This document shows, one piece after another, positions 54,001 through 63,700 of a DNA stretch of 64,000 nt. A program made the translations under genes and the position numbers. A model generated the notes under the pieces. That model was not told the DNA's origin. It did not search any database and saw nothing but the letters and a program-made list of their open reading frames with translations. Every line of letters starts with the position of its first letter. Positions within the stretch are counted from its first letter, which is position 1. The stretch is from Hahella chejuensis KCTC 2396 (GTDB lineage Bacteria > Pseudomonadota > Gammaproteobacteria > Pseudomonadales > Oleiphilaceae). Location: NCBI RefSeq assembly GCF_000012985.1, contig NC_007645.1, positions 3,502,501 to 3,566,500 on the forward strand, given 5' to 3'.

Positions 54001-54176
54001 CTCAGTCCCCCAGTGGGAATCTGTGACGCGTCCCAGCGCCGGGTCAGCTCGCTGACCGTCTGCGCCAGGTCCGCCGCCGGCTTGACGCCCGCCATGTCGG
54101 CGAACGCGCGCCCCGTCAGCGCAAGCAGGAGGCTGATCAGAAGTACGCCAATGCGGATTAAGCCGACATTATTCAT
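51033..54176 (-). CDS. ClbP-like serine peptidase fused to a peptide-export ABC transporter
   Basis: Seen: 1047 aa. Signal-like N-terminal helix (IRIGVLLISLLLALTGRAFA). A class C beta-lactamase-fold domain follows (about 40-370), with Ser83-x-x-Lys86 in LASCSKAF, Tyr177 in EEYATLNYSLLG and HPG at 317-319. Three membrane helices lie near 379-400, 443-465 and 471-496. Then an exporter TMD (from about 512) and an NBD with Walker A GGNGSGKST, LSTGQRKRLSLA and VVLDEWAADQDP, typical of SyrD/PvdE cyclic-peptide exporters. Peptidase plus three helices is the ClbP/XcnG/ZmaM layout that removes an N-acyl-D-Asn prodrug cap; fusion to an ABC exporter is a known variant. Role: export of the NRPS product with cleavage of its leader on the periplasmic side. 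It overlaps PKS-2 by 8 bases. Confidence 0.9.
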   Translation of the reverse strand: MNNVGLIRIGVLLISLLLALTGRAFADMAGVKPAADLAQTVSELTRRWDASQIPTGGLSVVVNGQAHTLRLGAQEAGVFELASCSKAFTGLLIAVLEQEGALSRQDAITRWIPELNQRPELGYSAIRLNNLLFHSSGLSGDTLDLLRPSDAANALEQLPGLLRDTPLAYPVGAREEYATLNYSLLGLAAERATGKSFAVLLREKIFLPLGMKDTFVEGDPAATAPRISGYKLSFTVARPYEAPRYLQNTPAGYILSTPEDMARWLQFLLQPPKLSDSRLDVLQWASQQAKRPYGGDSDAGYAYGWDVEAGATTSWSHPGQNPNAGAYVAFDPQTGVGVALLGNSNSPQVIQLGRAVFEHLRGASPQPLPERFAADTGDWIATVAAVVFWLCALLTLPVLRRLQARSAGPADGGAKGFQVDAAIVQESFVQSAERVSWRAFLGRLLVLNVALASVLMIAPPLTLGLGWANLLVWGPTSLLAAAAGLVVCVNALSLFFFQASRHSDKFNSKTFSSLMIAKVVGLTVISGLLNSALVLCIIQAIDSPAANLAYSAALLFNCIYFYISARKAAELQIMRFGHAFVQGWRMEIIRKLLASDYKSVERLSPGKIQSVVGEDSQELAKSVLAFVPFFANLLTIVFLFAYLMAFKSTLATSILLACAVPMIGLYYYVSERANRIMPQALQTRSEFMDTVEDLQKGYKGLRREAVKRSFHRHAQAVSDRFKGLRIQYDRGFLSAFFIGESLLTVLLVAVALLFPLLIPRFDGDASKEYLIILLYLIGPLNAVMSAMPELVRLRSLMRNMVAFSQSIQSVESGAAGATLQSVKTLQPVKTLQLEGVRFNYPAPGGESECFGVGPVSMTAASGKAYFLTGGNGSGKSTLAMILAGLYAPAQGALRIDGVEVSQSQLLEHTRAIFSDNWLFKRIYDPALIAARDAINRNIALLGMADKSTLLDDGAFDNIKLSTGQRKRLSLAMLLADPSPVVVLDEWAADQDPRSKSRFYKEWVPMLKAQGRIVFVVTHDDEYFSEADALITMKNGQLIEFKEDSYVY

Positions 54177-57100
54177 TGACTTCGCTCTCCTGACGCTGGG
54201 TCGCGCCCCGCAACTTGCGACGGGCCTGCAGCGCCCGTCGCTTGTCGCCAAGGTCCGCCTGCGCAGACGGCGCGGGATCGACCGGCGCAGACTCCGCCGG
54301 CGCCAGTTCCTTGCTCAACTCACGCAGGGAGGCGGCTTTAAACAGCAGGGCCACCGGAATCTCACGGGCCAGCCTTTGCTCCAGTCGTTTGGCGAACTGG
54401 ATCAGGTCCAGTGAGGTCGCCCCCAGATTGAAGAAGCTGGCGTCAACATCCAGCCCGTCCGTGCCCAGGAAGCTTTCCAGCATGGCGCGCATCGCCGTCA
54501 GCAGCGTTTCCGCGTCCGCGCCCGCCAGAGATTCCGCCTCATCGGCGGCGTCCGGCGCGCCCTGAGAAGCGCTGGCGCTGAACAGCATCTGCTGAGTGCT
54601 CAATTGTTTCTCCAGCACCACGCCCACAGGCAGTTTGGAGACGGCGACAAAAGGCGTCTGCAGCTGACGCGCCAGGGTCGCCATCGCCAGCGCGATGCGC
54701 GTTCCTTCCTGGTTCGACAGTCCCTCCTCCCGCAGTTTGGCGGCGAAGCTTCGCTCCTCCGAAGGCGTCTCCATCGCAATGACGATCTTTCCGATGTGCC
54801 GGCCCTGGGCCATAAACTGAAACGCGTCGGCGATGTCTCTGGCGGCGTAGGCTTTGGTGGGCAAAGGTCTCAGCGCCTCCCGCTCCAGCAGCGCCACGAC
54901 TTCGGCCCAGGCTTCTTTGTAAGCAGGATGCTCCGCCCCAGCCTGTACGGCGTGGAAACTGCCGCCCTCGGCAAACATCGACAGGCCCAGTTTCCAGTCC
55001 TGCAAAATGTCCCGCAGCCCCAGCTCCAGGAAGCGCCCCTGGGGCGCCAGCAAGGACAGGCTCTCCTCCAGCAACTCACCCGCCAGCGCGTTGAGAATTA
55101 CCTGGAAAGGCCGCTCGCCCAGGCGCTCGCGGAAAACGTCGCCGAATTCACGGGTTCTGGAGTTCGCCGCGCCCTGGGCGCCCAGACTCACCAGCAGATT
55201 ACGTTTCTCTTCCGTACCGGCGGTGACCCAGACTTCCGCCCCCAGATGCAGCGCGATCTGCATGGCCGCCATACCCACGCCGCCAGCGGCGGAATGGATC
55301 AGTATGCGTTCCCCCGGCCTCAGATTGGCGGTGTGCCGCAACGCGATCCAGGCGGTGGTGAACGCGACAGGGACGCCGGCGGCCTGCTGATATCCGAGCA
55401 CAGGGGGGATAGGAGCCACCACCCGCTCCGGCATCAGGACATGCTCCGCCAGACAACTATGGCCCGCGCACATCACGCGGTCACCGACGCGAACCTTCGT
55501 CACCTCCGCACCAATCCGGGTGACGACCCCCGCCGCTTCCTGGCCGAAGGTCATGCTCGGGTCGGACGGCGCGGGTAAAACTCCCAGGGCGATCAAGACA
55601 TCCTTGAAGTTAAGTCCCGCCGCCCTGACTTGAATCTCCACCTCCAGCGGGCCGGGCTCCCGGCGCGGTTCCTGGCGGGATTCGAAGGCGAAATTGCCAT
55701 CGCGGGCGTCGCCATTGCGCAAGCGCATGACGGCGTGACGCGCCGAGTCATTACTGCGTAACGCCTCAGACGCATCCACCAGCAGCAGATCGTCGATCGC
55801 CACCAACAAGGCGTTCGCATCCGAATAGATTTTCACCTGTAGCAACTTGCCGGCGCCCAGATCGCTGACCTGCACCCGGCTCCTGACCTGGTCGCCCATG
55901 GGCGCATACTGTGTGAAGGCGCCGATGGACACTGGCGCATATTGCGCGTCTTCCTGTTCCGGAGAGGCGATCAGGGTGGCGGTGTCCAGCAATGCGACAT
56001 GCAGACCCTCCGCCGCCGCTTCGCCCTGATAAGCCGCCGGCAGCTGCAATTGCACAGCGACGGCGTCGGGGGCGACGCGATCCACCGCGATCACATTGCG
56101 CCAGCGCGGTCCGAAGGCCAGCGCGCCTTTGGGGCTGACGCCGACACCATCGCGAACGCGAAACAGAGGCTCCCTCTCCCCAACTGACTCCTCGTCCCCG
56201 ACTGTCTCCTTACCCCCGACTGGCTCTGGGCCCGCCTGTTGCGATGAGATCGCGCTGTCGCCAAGGCGGATTTTGCCGGTTGCGTGGCGGGTCCAGGACT
56301 CTGCGGAGAATGCGCCGACGCCGGAGAAAATCGTGAACGCGGCGTGGTCGTCGGAGAACGCCACCGCCACGTCTAACGCCACTCCGTCCTGCACCACCAG
56401 CGGCCTTTCAATGGCGACGCCGTGCAGGGAAAACCGTTGCGCCAGCGCTTGCTCGGCGATGGCGCGATAGGCCAGCGTCACCATGCCCATGGCCGGCATC
56501 ACCGTCGTGGCGGCATCCATGCGGTGCTCGTCCAGCCACCAGTCCCGCCTGGCGTCCAGGGAGCGGCGCCAAAGCGAGGCATGCTCCGCTTCGGACCGCA
56601 CAGGCTGTTTGAGGGCGTCATCCAGTTGCTGCGCCGAGCGCGTCGCCATGCCGGATTCCGCCCAGTCGTCCCAGGCGATGGCCAGGGCGCGGCCGCCCCG
56701 TCGACGCACCTGTTCGGCGTATGCCTCCAGGCAGGCGTTGGCGGAAACATAGGCGACCTGACCGACTTTTTCCTTCGGCAGTAAGTTGCCCAGACTGGAG
56801 AACAGCAACAGGGTCGGTTTCCCCAGCCGCTCCAGGTTGTCGCACAGGAAACGGGTTCCCGTGACTTTCGGCGCCAGGGTGGCGAGGGATTCCGCCTCCG
56901 AGCGCATCTGCATCATGGCGCCTTCGCCGCGACCGGCGGTATGGAACACATAGTCGACGCCAACGCCCTGCGCCGCGAGCTGGAACACCGGCGCGAACGC
57001 CTTGTTCAGCGCCGCTTCGTCGCCAAGATCCCCTTGCAGCAAAGTGACGCGGCCGCCTTTGGATTCAAGGCTCAGCACCCATTGCAGAAACTCAGCGTTG

Positions 57101-60100
57101 GCGCTCTGACCGGCGATCTCCGCCGCCCAGTCCCGTCGCGGCGGTAAAGACTTGCGCACCAGCAACAGCAGATGACAGTGGTAGACCTCCGCCAGATGCT
57201 CCGCAATCGCCGCGCCCATGCCGCCATTGGCGCCGGTGATGAGCACCCAGCTGTTGCGGCTGATATCCGGAAGCGCGCGCGCCAGAGGTTGCGCCTGTAT
57301 CCGTGCGCTTACACGCCGACGCCAGAACGCATCGCGTCGCAGGCAATACAACTGGCCGCCGCGCCAGCCGCGCTCCAGCCAGGGTTTGAGAGCCTGGGCG
57401 ACGCTTTCTCCATCAGGGCCGTCCGCCTGCTCGCTCGTCAGGTCTATGCACAGGGCTGACAGATCCGTGTATTCTTCCGGCGCAATCAGCAATGGGCCCA
57501 GCAACTGGCTTTTTTCCGCGTTCAGGGTTTCCGTTCCCTCCCAGGCCGCCATGCCGACGGCGGGAAATATCAGTCTTAATTTTGGCGAGGACGGCTGCGC
57601 CGCGCTCCACCTGGCCAGCGCCACCGGCAGCCAGAACGCCCAGAATTGCGCCTGTGTGGCGTCCAGGTCATCCAGCAATCCGGTGACAATCACGTCCATC
57701 GCCGCAGACGCCCGCACCCCCTGCTGCGTCAGCCAGTCCTGCAGCTCAGCATGGACCTTGCTGAAATCGCCCCGCCACTCGCCGCACTCGATCACTCCAC
57801 AGCGCTGGTTGCGGGTTTCCAGCGCCTGCGCTAGATCCCGTTCTCGTTGCGTCAATTGACGACAGATAATCCAGATATCCGGGGTTTCATCCATCGGCAA
57901 ACGTTCGGGCGGTTGCGCGCCAATGCTTTCCCATTCCTGACCATAAAAATGCGAGCCAAAGAACAGCGAAGCGACCCTGTTTGAATCCTGTGCGGAAGAT
58001 GCAGGTAATGAACGCGCCTTTAATGAACGCGCCTTCGTCAGTGGCGCACAAACGCGACGCTCAAAGGCGTGACCAGGCAGATGACTGCGCAGGCTCTCTT
58101 GATCCCGCGCCGGCCGTAGGTACAGCCGCGACCAGGCGATGCGCGCGCCCTGGGTCCAGGCTTTGGCGATGAACTGGCGTAACGCCGTCGCCTCTTGCCC
58201 CACCCCGGCGGAGCCCAGACTTGGCGTCAATCTCGACGCCTGCAGGCGCAGCCATTTGCGCGCATGCTGCAGCAAATCCACGCCGGTTCCGATTTGCGTA
58301 TAGAGCGCATCAGGATGCGCCGCATTCACTTCCGCCAGCGCCGCGCCCCACTGCACCGGCGACAGCATTTGCCGCACCCAGTATTGCGGATCGCACATAT
58401 CGCGCTCGTCGAGCTTGCGGCCCGTGGCGGTCGAGAAAATGGCGCATTGCGCCGGTTGCAGCGCGCAGGATTGCAGCATTTCGCCGAACGCCCGCGCCGC
58501 CGATTCGATCAACGGCGTATGGAAGGCGTGGGACACCGCCACGCGCTTGAACGTCAGTCCCTGGCGCGTCAGCCAGGCTTCCGCCGCCGCAGCGCCCTCC
58601 TCCGAGGTCGCCAGGGTCCAGGTTCCCGGACTCAGTTCCGCAACCCGCCACAGCTCAGCCGGCAATGGGTCGTCAAAGCCTTGCTTGCAGCTCACGGCGA
58701 ACACCGCGCCTTTGGGCGTGGCGTCCATCAGTCTGGCGCGGGCGACCACCAGCGTCATGCCCTCTTCCGGGGTGAAAACGCCTGCGACCGCCGCTGCGGC
58801 GAATTCCCCCAGACTGAAGCCGCACAGCGCCGCCGGTTGGCAGCCTATCTCGCGCAGCCAGACGCCCAGGGCGGTTTGCAGCGCATAGATCAGCGGTTGC
58901 AGATACAGCGTCGACAAGGATTCCGGCTGTTTGAGGCGCTCGATCAGGGCGTCCCGCTCAGCGCCGGGCTGCGCGCCAAGTTCTGTGATCAGTAATTGCG
59001 CCGCCTGCTCCAGCAGACGAAAATAACGTTCGCCGAATTCGGGAAATTCCGCCGCCAGACGCAGTCCCATTTGCGGGGATTGCGATCCCTGCCCCGGGAA
59101 CAGCCAGACTTGGTCGTCTCTGGGCTTCTCGGCGCCGTCCGTCCATTCCCATGCGTCCAGCTGCTGCTTCCAGTCCGCGCCGTCGGCGGCGACAAAGGCC
59201 GCGCGACAGGAATACTCGCTGCGGTTGTCCTGCAACTGCCGGGCGATTAGCGACAGATCCGCGCCGCCCTCTGCAAGCTCCAGGTCCAGATGCAAGGCGT
59301 AGGTTTGCGCCAACCGGGCCAGCGCCGCCGGCGAGGATGCCGACAGCGGCAGAATATGCCCCTGCGCCGCCGTCTGTGTCTCAGCGGTCTTCACGGCGCT
59401 CTCCACGGATCTGGCTGCGTCCAGATCGTCGATGCGCGGCGGTTGCTCCAGCAGTACATGCACGTTGGTGCCGCCGATGCCGAATGAGCTGACTCCCGCA
59501 CGGCGAATGGGTTGCCCGGCAGGCCAGTCCGTCGCCTGGGTCGGCGCCCAGAAAGGGGTTTTATCCAGTTCCAGGTGGGGATTGGGCTGGTTGAAATGCA
59601 GCGTGGGAGGAGTCTTGCCATAGCGAACGCTCAGGGCGGCCTTAATCAGACCCGCAACGCCCGCCGCCGCATCAAGATGCCCCATGTTGGATTTGACGCT
59701 GCCGATGGCGCAACGAAACTGCGCCAGTTGCTCCGGCGGCGTCAACGCCTGCGCGGCTTTGTTCAACGCCTGAATTTCTATCGGATCGCCAAGCACCGTG
59801 GCGGTGCCGTGGGCTTCGATCATGCCCAGACTGGAGAACGGAATATCCGCCAGTTGGTACACCTGGGAAATGACATCCGCCTGCCCCTGCACGCTGGGGG
59901 CTTCAAAGCTCACCTTGCGATCGCCGTCGTTGTTCATGCCGGACTCCAGGATCACCGCATGAATCGGATCGCCGTCCGCCAGAGCGTCTTCCAGAAGCTT
60001 CAGCAGCACCACGCCCACGCCATTGCCGTTGACCGTGCCCTGGCCCTGATCCGAGAAAGTCTTACAGTGACCGTCCGGCGACAGGATCATGCCGTTCTGG

Positions 60101-60750
60101 TACAGGTAGCCGCCCGTCACCGGATCGGTGATGCAGGCGCCGCCGGCCAGGGCCATGTCGCACTCTCCGGCCAGCAGGGACTTGCAGGCCAGGTGCACGG
60201 CGGACAGCGAGGTCGAACAGGCGGTCTGCACATGCACCGCCGGTCCCTGCAGTTTCATCCGATAGGCGATCTGCGTGGCGAAAGCAGCGGGATCGTTGTA
60301 GTTGCCGACGTCGAACATTTCCGCAATGTCCTGACTGGCGCCCGCGAACTGCTCCAGCCGCTCCATGTTCAGCGTCGAACCGATGAACACGCCGGCGTTG
60401 AGAGAGGACGCGCCTGGATTCAGCCCGGCGTCGAGAAAGGCGTTGTAGCTGACTTCGTGAAGCACCCGCAATTGCGGGTCCATTTTCTGGGCTTCCCGCT
60501 GTGAATAGCCGAAGAACTCATAGTCAAAGCACTCCGCATCCTCAAGCGCGGCTTTGGCCGGCACGTAGTTGGGCAGGTCGATGAGATCGGATGGCGCGCC
60601 GGCGGCCAACAGCTCGTCCCTGGAAAAAAACGACACCAGCTCGCGCCCCGCCAGGAGATTGCGCCAGAACGCGCGCCAGTCGGGGCTTTGGGGAAATCGG
60701 CAGGAAATACCAATTATGGCGACTTCGTTACCGCTAAATTCTCGCTTCAT
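54169..60750 (-). CDS. PKS-2: KS-AT-KR-DH-ER-ACP fully reducing module
   Basis: Seen: 2193 aa. KS (10-435): Cys178 in TACSTSLS, His314 in EAHGTATV, His358 in SNMGHLD. AT (about 546-850): FPGQGSQ, nucleophile Ser646 in CGFSLGEF (Phe where His is usual) and HAFH at 741-744, pointing to malonyl-CoA. KR (about 1000-1330): ITGANGGMGAAIA and the VAYVSAN active-site region. Then DH: WWLDEHRMDAATTVMPAMG with the catalytic His, and an Asp in LLDTATLIA. ER (about 1690-2000): GLNFKDVLIALG and HSAAGGVGMAAMQIA. ACP: NLGATSLDLIQF. The order KR-DH-ER differs from the usual DH-ER-KR. Role: adds one fully reduced two-carbon unit to the aminoacyl chain from NRPS-1. Its ATG overlaps the NRPS-1 stop (ATGA). Confidence 0.93.
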   Translation of the reverse strand: MKREFSGNEVAIIGISCRFPQSPDWRAFWRNLLAGRELVSFFSRDELLAAGAPSDLIDLPNYVPAKAALEDAECFDYEFFGYSQREAQKMDPQLRVLHEVSYNAFLDAGLNPGASSLNAGVFIGSTLNMERLEQFAGASQDIAEMFDVGNYNDPAAFATQIAYRMKLQGPAVHVQTACSTSLSAVHLACKSLLAGECDMALAGGACITDPVTGGYLYQNGMILSPDGHCKTFSDQGQGTVNGNGVGVVLLKLLEDALADGDPIHAVILESGMNNDGDRKVSFEAPSVQGQADVISQVYQLADIPFSSLGMIEAHGTATVLGDPIEIQALNKAAQALTPPEQLAQFRCAIGSVKSNMGHLDAAAGVAGLIKAALSVRYGKTPPTLHFNQPNPHLELDKTPFWAPTQATDWPAGQPIRRAGVSSFGIGGTNVHVLLEQPPRIDDLDAARSVESAVKTAETQTAAQGHILPLSASSPAALARLAQTYALHLDLELAEGGADLSLIARQLQDNRSEYSCRAAFVAADGADWKQQLDAWEWTDGAEKPRDDQVWLFPGQGSQSPQMGLRLAAEFPEFGERYFRLLEQAAQLLITELGAQPGAERDALIERLKQPESLSTLYLQPLIYALQTALGVWLREIGCQPAALCGFSLGEFAAAAVAGVFTPEEGMTLVVARARLMDATPKGAVFAVSCKQGFDDPLPAELWRVAELSPGTWTLATSEEGAAAAEAWLTRQGLTFKRVAVSHAFHTPLIESAARAFGEMLQSCALQPAQCAIFSTATGRKLDERDMCDPQYWVRQMLSPVQWGAALAEVNAAHPDALYTQIGTGVDLLQHARKWLRLQASRLTPSLGSAGVGQEATALRQFIAKAWTQGARIAWSRLYLRPARDQESLRSHLPGHAFERRVCAPLTKARSLKARSLPASSAQDSNRVASLFFGSHFYGQEWESIGAQPPERLPMDETPDIWIICRQLTQRERDLAQALETRNQRCGVIECGEWRGDFSKVHAELQDWLTQQGVRASAAMDVIVTGLLDDLDATQAQFWAFWLPVALARWSAAQPSSPKLRLIFPAVGMAAWEGTETLNAEKSQLLGPLLIAPEEYTDLSALCIDLTSEQADGPDGESVAQALKPWLERGWRGGQLYCLRRDAFWRRRVSARIQAQPLARALPDISRNSWVLITGANGGMGAAIAEHLAEVYHCHLLLLVRKSLPPRRDWAAEIAGQSANAEFLQWVLSLESKGGRVTLLQGDLGDEAALNKAFAPVFQLAAQGVGVDYVFHTAGRGEGAMMQMRSEAESLATLAPKVTGTRFLCDNLERLGKPTLLLFSSLGNLLPKEKVGQVAYVSANACLEAYAEQVRRRGGRALAIAWDDWAESGMATRSAQQLDDALKQPVRSEAEHASLWRRSLDARRDWWLDEHRMDAATTVMPAMGMVTLAYRAIAEQALAQRFSLHGVAIERPLVVQDGVALDVAVAFSDDHAAFTIFSGVGAFSAESWTRHATGKIRLGDSAISSQQAGPEPVGGKETVGDEESVGEREPLFRVRDGVGVSPKGALAFGPRWRNVIAVDRVAPDAVAVQLQLPAAYQGEAAAEGLHVALLDTATLIASPEQEDAQYAPVSIGAFTQYAPMGDQVRSRVQVSDLGAGKLLQVKIYSDANALLVAIDDLLLVDASEALRSNDSARHAVMRLRNGDARDGNFAFESRQEPRREPGPLEVEIQVRAAGLNFKDVLIALGVLPAPSDPSMTFGQEAAGVVTRIGAEVTKVRVGDRVMCAGHSCLAEHVLMPERVVAPIPPVLGYQQAAGVPVAFTTAWIALRHTANLRPGERILIHSAAGGVGMAAMQIALHLGAEVWVTAGTEEKRNLLVSLGAQGAANSRTREFGDVFRERLGERPFQVILNALAGELLEESLSLLAPQGRFLELGLRDILQDWKLGLSMFAEGGSFHAVQAGAEHPAYKEAWAEVVALLEREALRPLPTKAYAARDIADAFQFMAQGRHIGKIVIAMETPSEERSFAAKLREEGLSNQEGTRIALAMATLARQLQTPFVAVSKLPVGVVLEKQLSTQQMLFSASASQGAPDAADEAESLAGADAETLLTAMRAMLESFLGTDGLDVDASFFNLGATSLDLIQFAKRLEQRLAREIPVALLFKAASLRELSKELAPAESAPVDPAPSAQADLGDKRRALQARRKLRGATQRQESEVNE

Positions 60751-63700
60751 GATACTGAACTTCCTTTTACTTTACGCCGTCTGTCGGCCAGCCGGTTCTT
60801 GCCGGAACGGGCGGACGACAGGATATGTGCCTGAGTGGACGCAGCGCCGGCGTCAGCCGGGTCCGTCTGCGCGCCGGTGTGCTCTGCGGACGCTTCGCTG
60901 CGCCTGATCCAGGCAGCGAAGGAGGCGATGGTCGGATGCTCAAAAATAACCGCCACGCCAATGTCCCGGGCGAATCGTTGCTGCAGCTGCGACTGCAGGG
61001 TAATAATTTTGATGGAGTCGCCGCCGGCGTCGAAAAAGTTGATGTCCGACGCCACTGCCGGGGTCTCCAGAATGTCGCGCCAGATCGCCTGCACCTGCGC
61101 TTCCACCGGGTCCGTCAGCGGCGCCTGCGCAGCCGCCGTCAGGGCGTCTTGCTGAGCCTGTCGGGCGGCGATGTCGAGTAGTCGCCGACGATCGATCTTG
61201 CCGGTGAGCGTACGCGCAAAACCGTTCACCGCCAGAATTCGCGACGGGGTCCACGACTCCGGCAGATGCCGGCGAATGTGCTCGCGAACCCGGGGCTCCA
61301 GTTGCGCCGCTGGCGCAGCGCTGTCGACGAACAGCCGCCATTGCCGCTTGCCGCCTGCTTCGCTGACCGGCAGCAGACAACTGGCCCGCACCTCCGCCAT
61401 GGTTTCCACCATCCGTTCCAGCTCGCGGGGCTCGATGCGCACGCCGTTAATTTTCACCTGATCGTCGATGCGTCCCAGGTAGTTGAATCCGCTCGCCGGA
61501 GAAAAGGTCACTGCGTCTCCGGTGCGATAGAACGTCTGATCCTGGTAGCGGACGAAGGCTCTGGCGGTCTCGACCGGGTTTGTGGCGTAGCCCCGGGCCA
61601 CCGCACGCCCCGCCACCCACAGCTCGCCGCGTACGCCGGGAGGCAGCGGCTTGTCGAAGATATCCGCGCAATAGGCGACGACGTTCTGAATAGGCCAGCC
61701 AATGGCGATCTCCGCATCCAGCGATTGTCTGGCGCTCAGGCAGTCCACGGTCGTCTCGCTGGGGCCATAATGGTTGCTCACCGCATATCCCTGAGCCAGC
61801 AGTTGGTCCCGCAAGCGCAACGGCAGCTCTTCCCCGCCGAAGATCCACAACCGCATGGCGGGCAGCCTGGGGGCGTCTTCCAGCAACGGCGCAATGGCGC
61901 CGGGGATGAAATTGACCAAAGTCGCCTCTGTCTCCTGCATCGTGCGGATAAACGCCGTGCGTTCCTGTAAAACCCGCGGCGCGGGGTATATCAACGTAGC
62001 ACCCACGCAGAGGCTGCCGAACAGGTCTTCCACGCTGGGATCGAAATTCAGGTCCGTCAGTCCCAGCACCCGGTCCGCCTGGGTGAGCCCGGTTTCGCCA
62101 ATGAACCAGTCCAACAGGTTCGCGACGGATTCATTGCGAATGGAGATGCCTTTGGGCGCGCCGGTGGTGCCGGAGGTGAAAATGAAATAAAACTCGTCTT
62201 CGGGACGCCGTTGGGACCACAACGCTGGAAGTGGGGATGGGACATCGCTGTCCGTTTGCGTCGCCAGCGGCGCCTCTATCTCAACTCTTTCCACTATTTC
62301 CAATAGAAGACGACCACTATCCGCGCCTAATTCGGCGATCAACGCGGCGTCGCACAGCACAATGCCGCAGCCCGCCAGTTCCAGTAACGTCTGCTTGCGC
62401 GACGTTGGATCTTTCGGGTTGAGATAAAAGTAGCTGCCGCCGCTGAACAGGATCGCCAGAATCGCCACGGTCGATCCTTCGCCTTTCGGCGCATGCACGC
62501 CCACCCGGTCGCCAGCCACAAATCCTGCGCGCGCTAATTGCGCCTGCACGGCGGCGATGCGTTGCGCCAGTTCGCCGTGGCTGATGGGCCGGTCGCCGTC
62601 GATCAGGCCGATATTTTGCGGCGCCTCGATCAGGCGCTGACGTATGCCCTGCAATACGGCGTTGATGTCCGCCGTCGCAGTGGTCGCTCCCGCCACCAGA
62701 TGGCTCGCCTGCGCCTGATCCGGGACCAGCTGTAACAGGCAGTCCGCAATCGGCGCGTGATCCGCCATTGCGACCAGATCCGCCGCCAGACTGTCAAAGG
62801 CGTGAAACGCCGCCGTCACTGCAGCGGGATCGCCGTTAAAGGTCTCGCCCGCGCTTAACTCGACTTTCCAGGCGTCCGCGCCGGAAACCGTAAGGGTCAG
62901 GCCGAAATGGGTGGTTTCCTCGGTATGCAGATCGGTCAGGCAGGTTGCGTAGGACGCGTCCTGCAAACTGGGGTCGATAGGATAGTTGTCGAACACGACC
63001 AGCGAGTCATACAGCTCTTCTCTCTGTCCCGCTATTTCCCGAATCAGTAGCGGCGGCGTTTTTTCGTGGGCCTGAGTGCGCTGCAAGGTCTGAAACATCG
63101 CGCGCAGCGCCGCTTCCAGGGTCCAGGCGCCGTCCAGGATCAGCAACAGCGGCGTCGTGTTGGTGAACAGTCCCAACGGTTGCTGCTCGGCGTTTTGCGC
63201 CAGCGCCGCCTCGCGCCCGGAAAAGGCGCAGCCGAACGCCACGGTTTTCTGAAAGGTAAGCTTGCTTAAGGTCAGCGCCCAACACAGATACACAAAACTC
63301 GCCGGCGTCACGCCAGCGCGACGGCACAGCGCTTCGATCTCCGCCTTACGGGCCTGCGGCCACAGACGCCCGGCTTTTGCGGTGTTCTCTGCGAGCGGCG
63401 AGTCGTCACGGTTTGATTTCGATGTCGCGCGACGGAACAGGGGCTCATCCAGTAATTTAGTCGTGACCGCCACATCCCTGTCGTCAACGCCCTGCAACGC
63501 ATCGCGCCAATACTCCCGACTGCGTCGCAGCGCTTCCGGGTCCAGCCCTTTCCAAAGCTGTTGCGAATACAACCGCGACGCCAGCGGCGGGATAGCCTGG
63601 CCGCGCAGGCCCTGCACCCACAGGGAGACCAGTAACGAGCTGCTCCAGCCATCCATCAGTATGTGATGAAAACAGAAAGCAATGCTCAGCGTCCCCGCTG

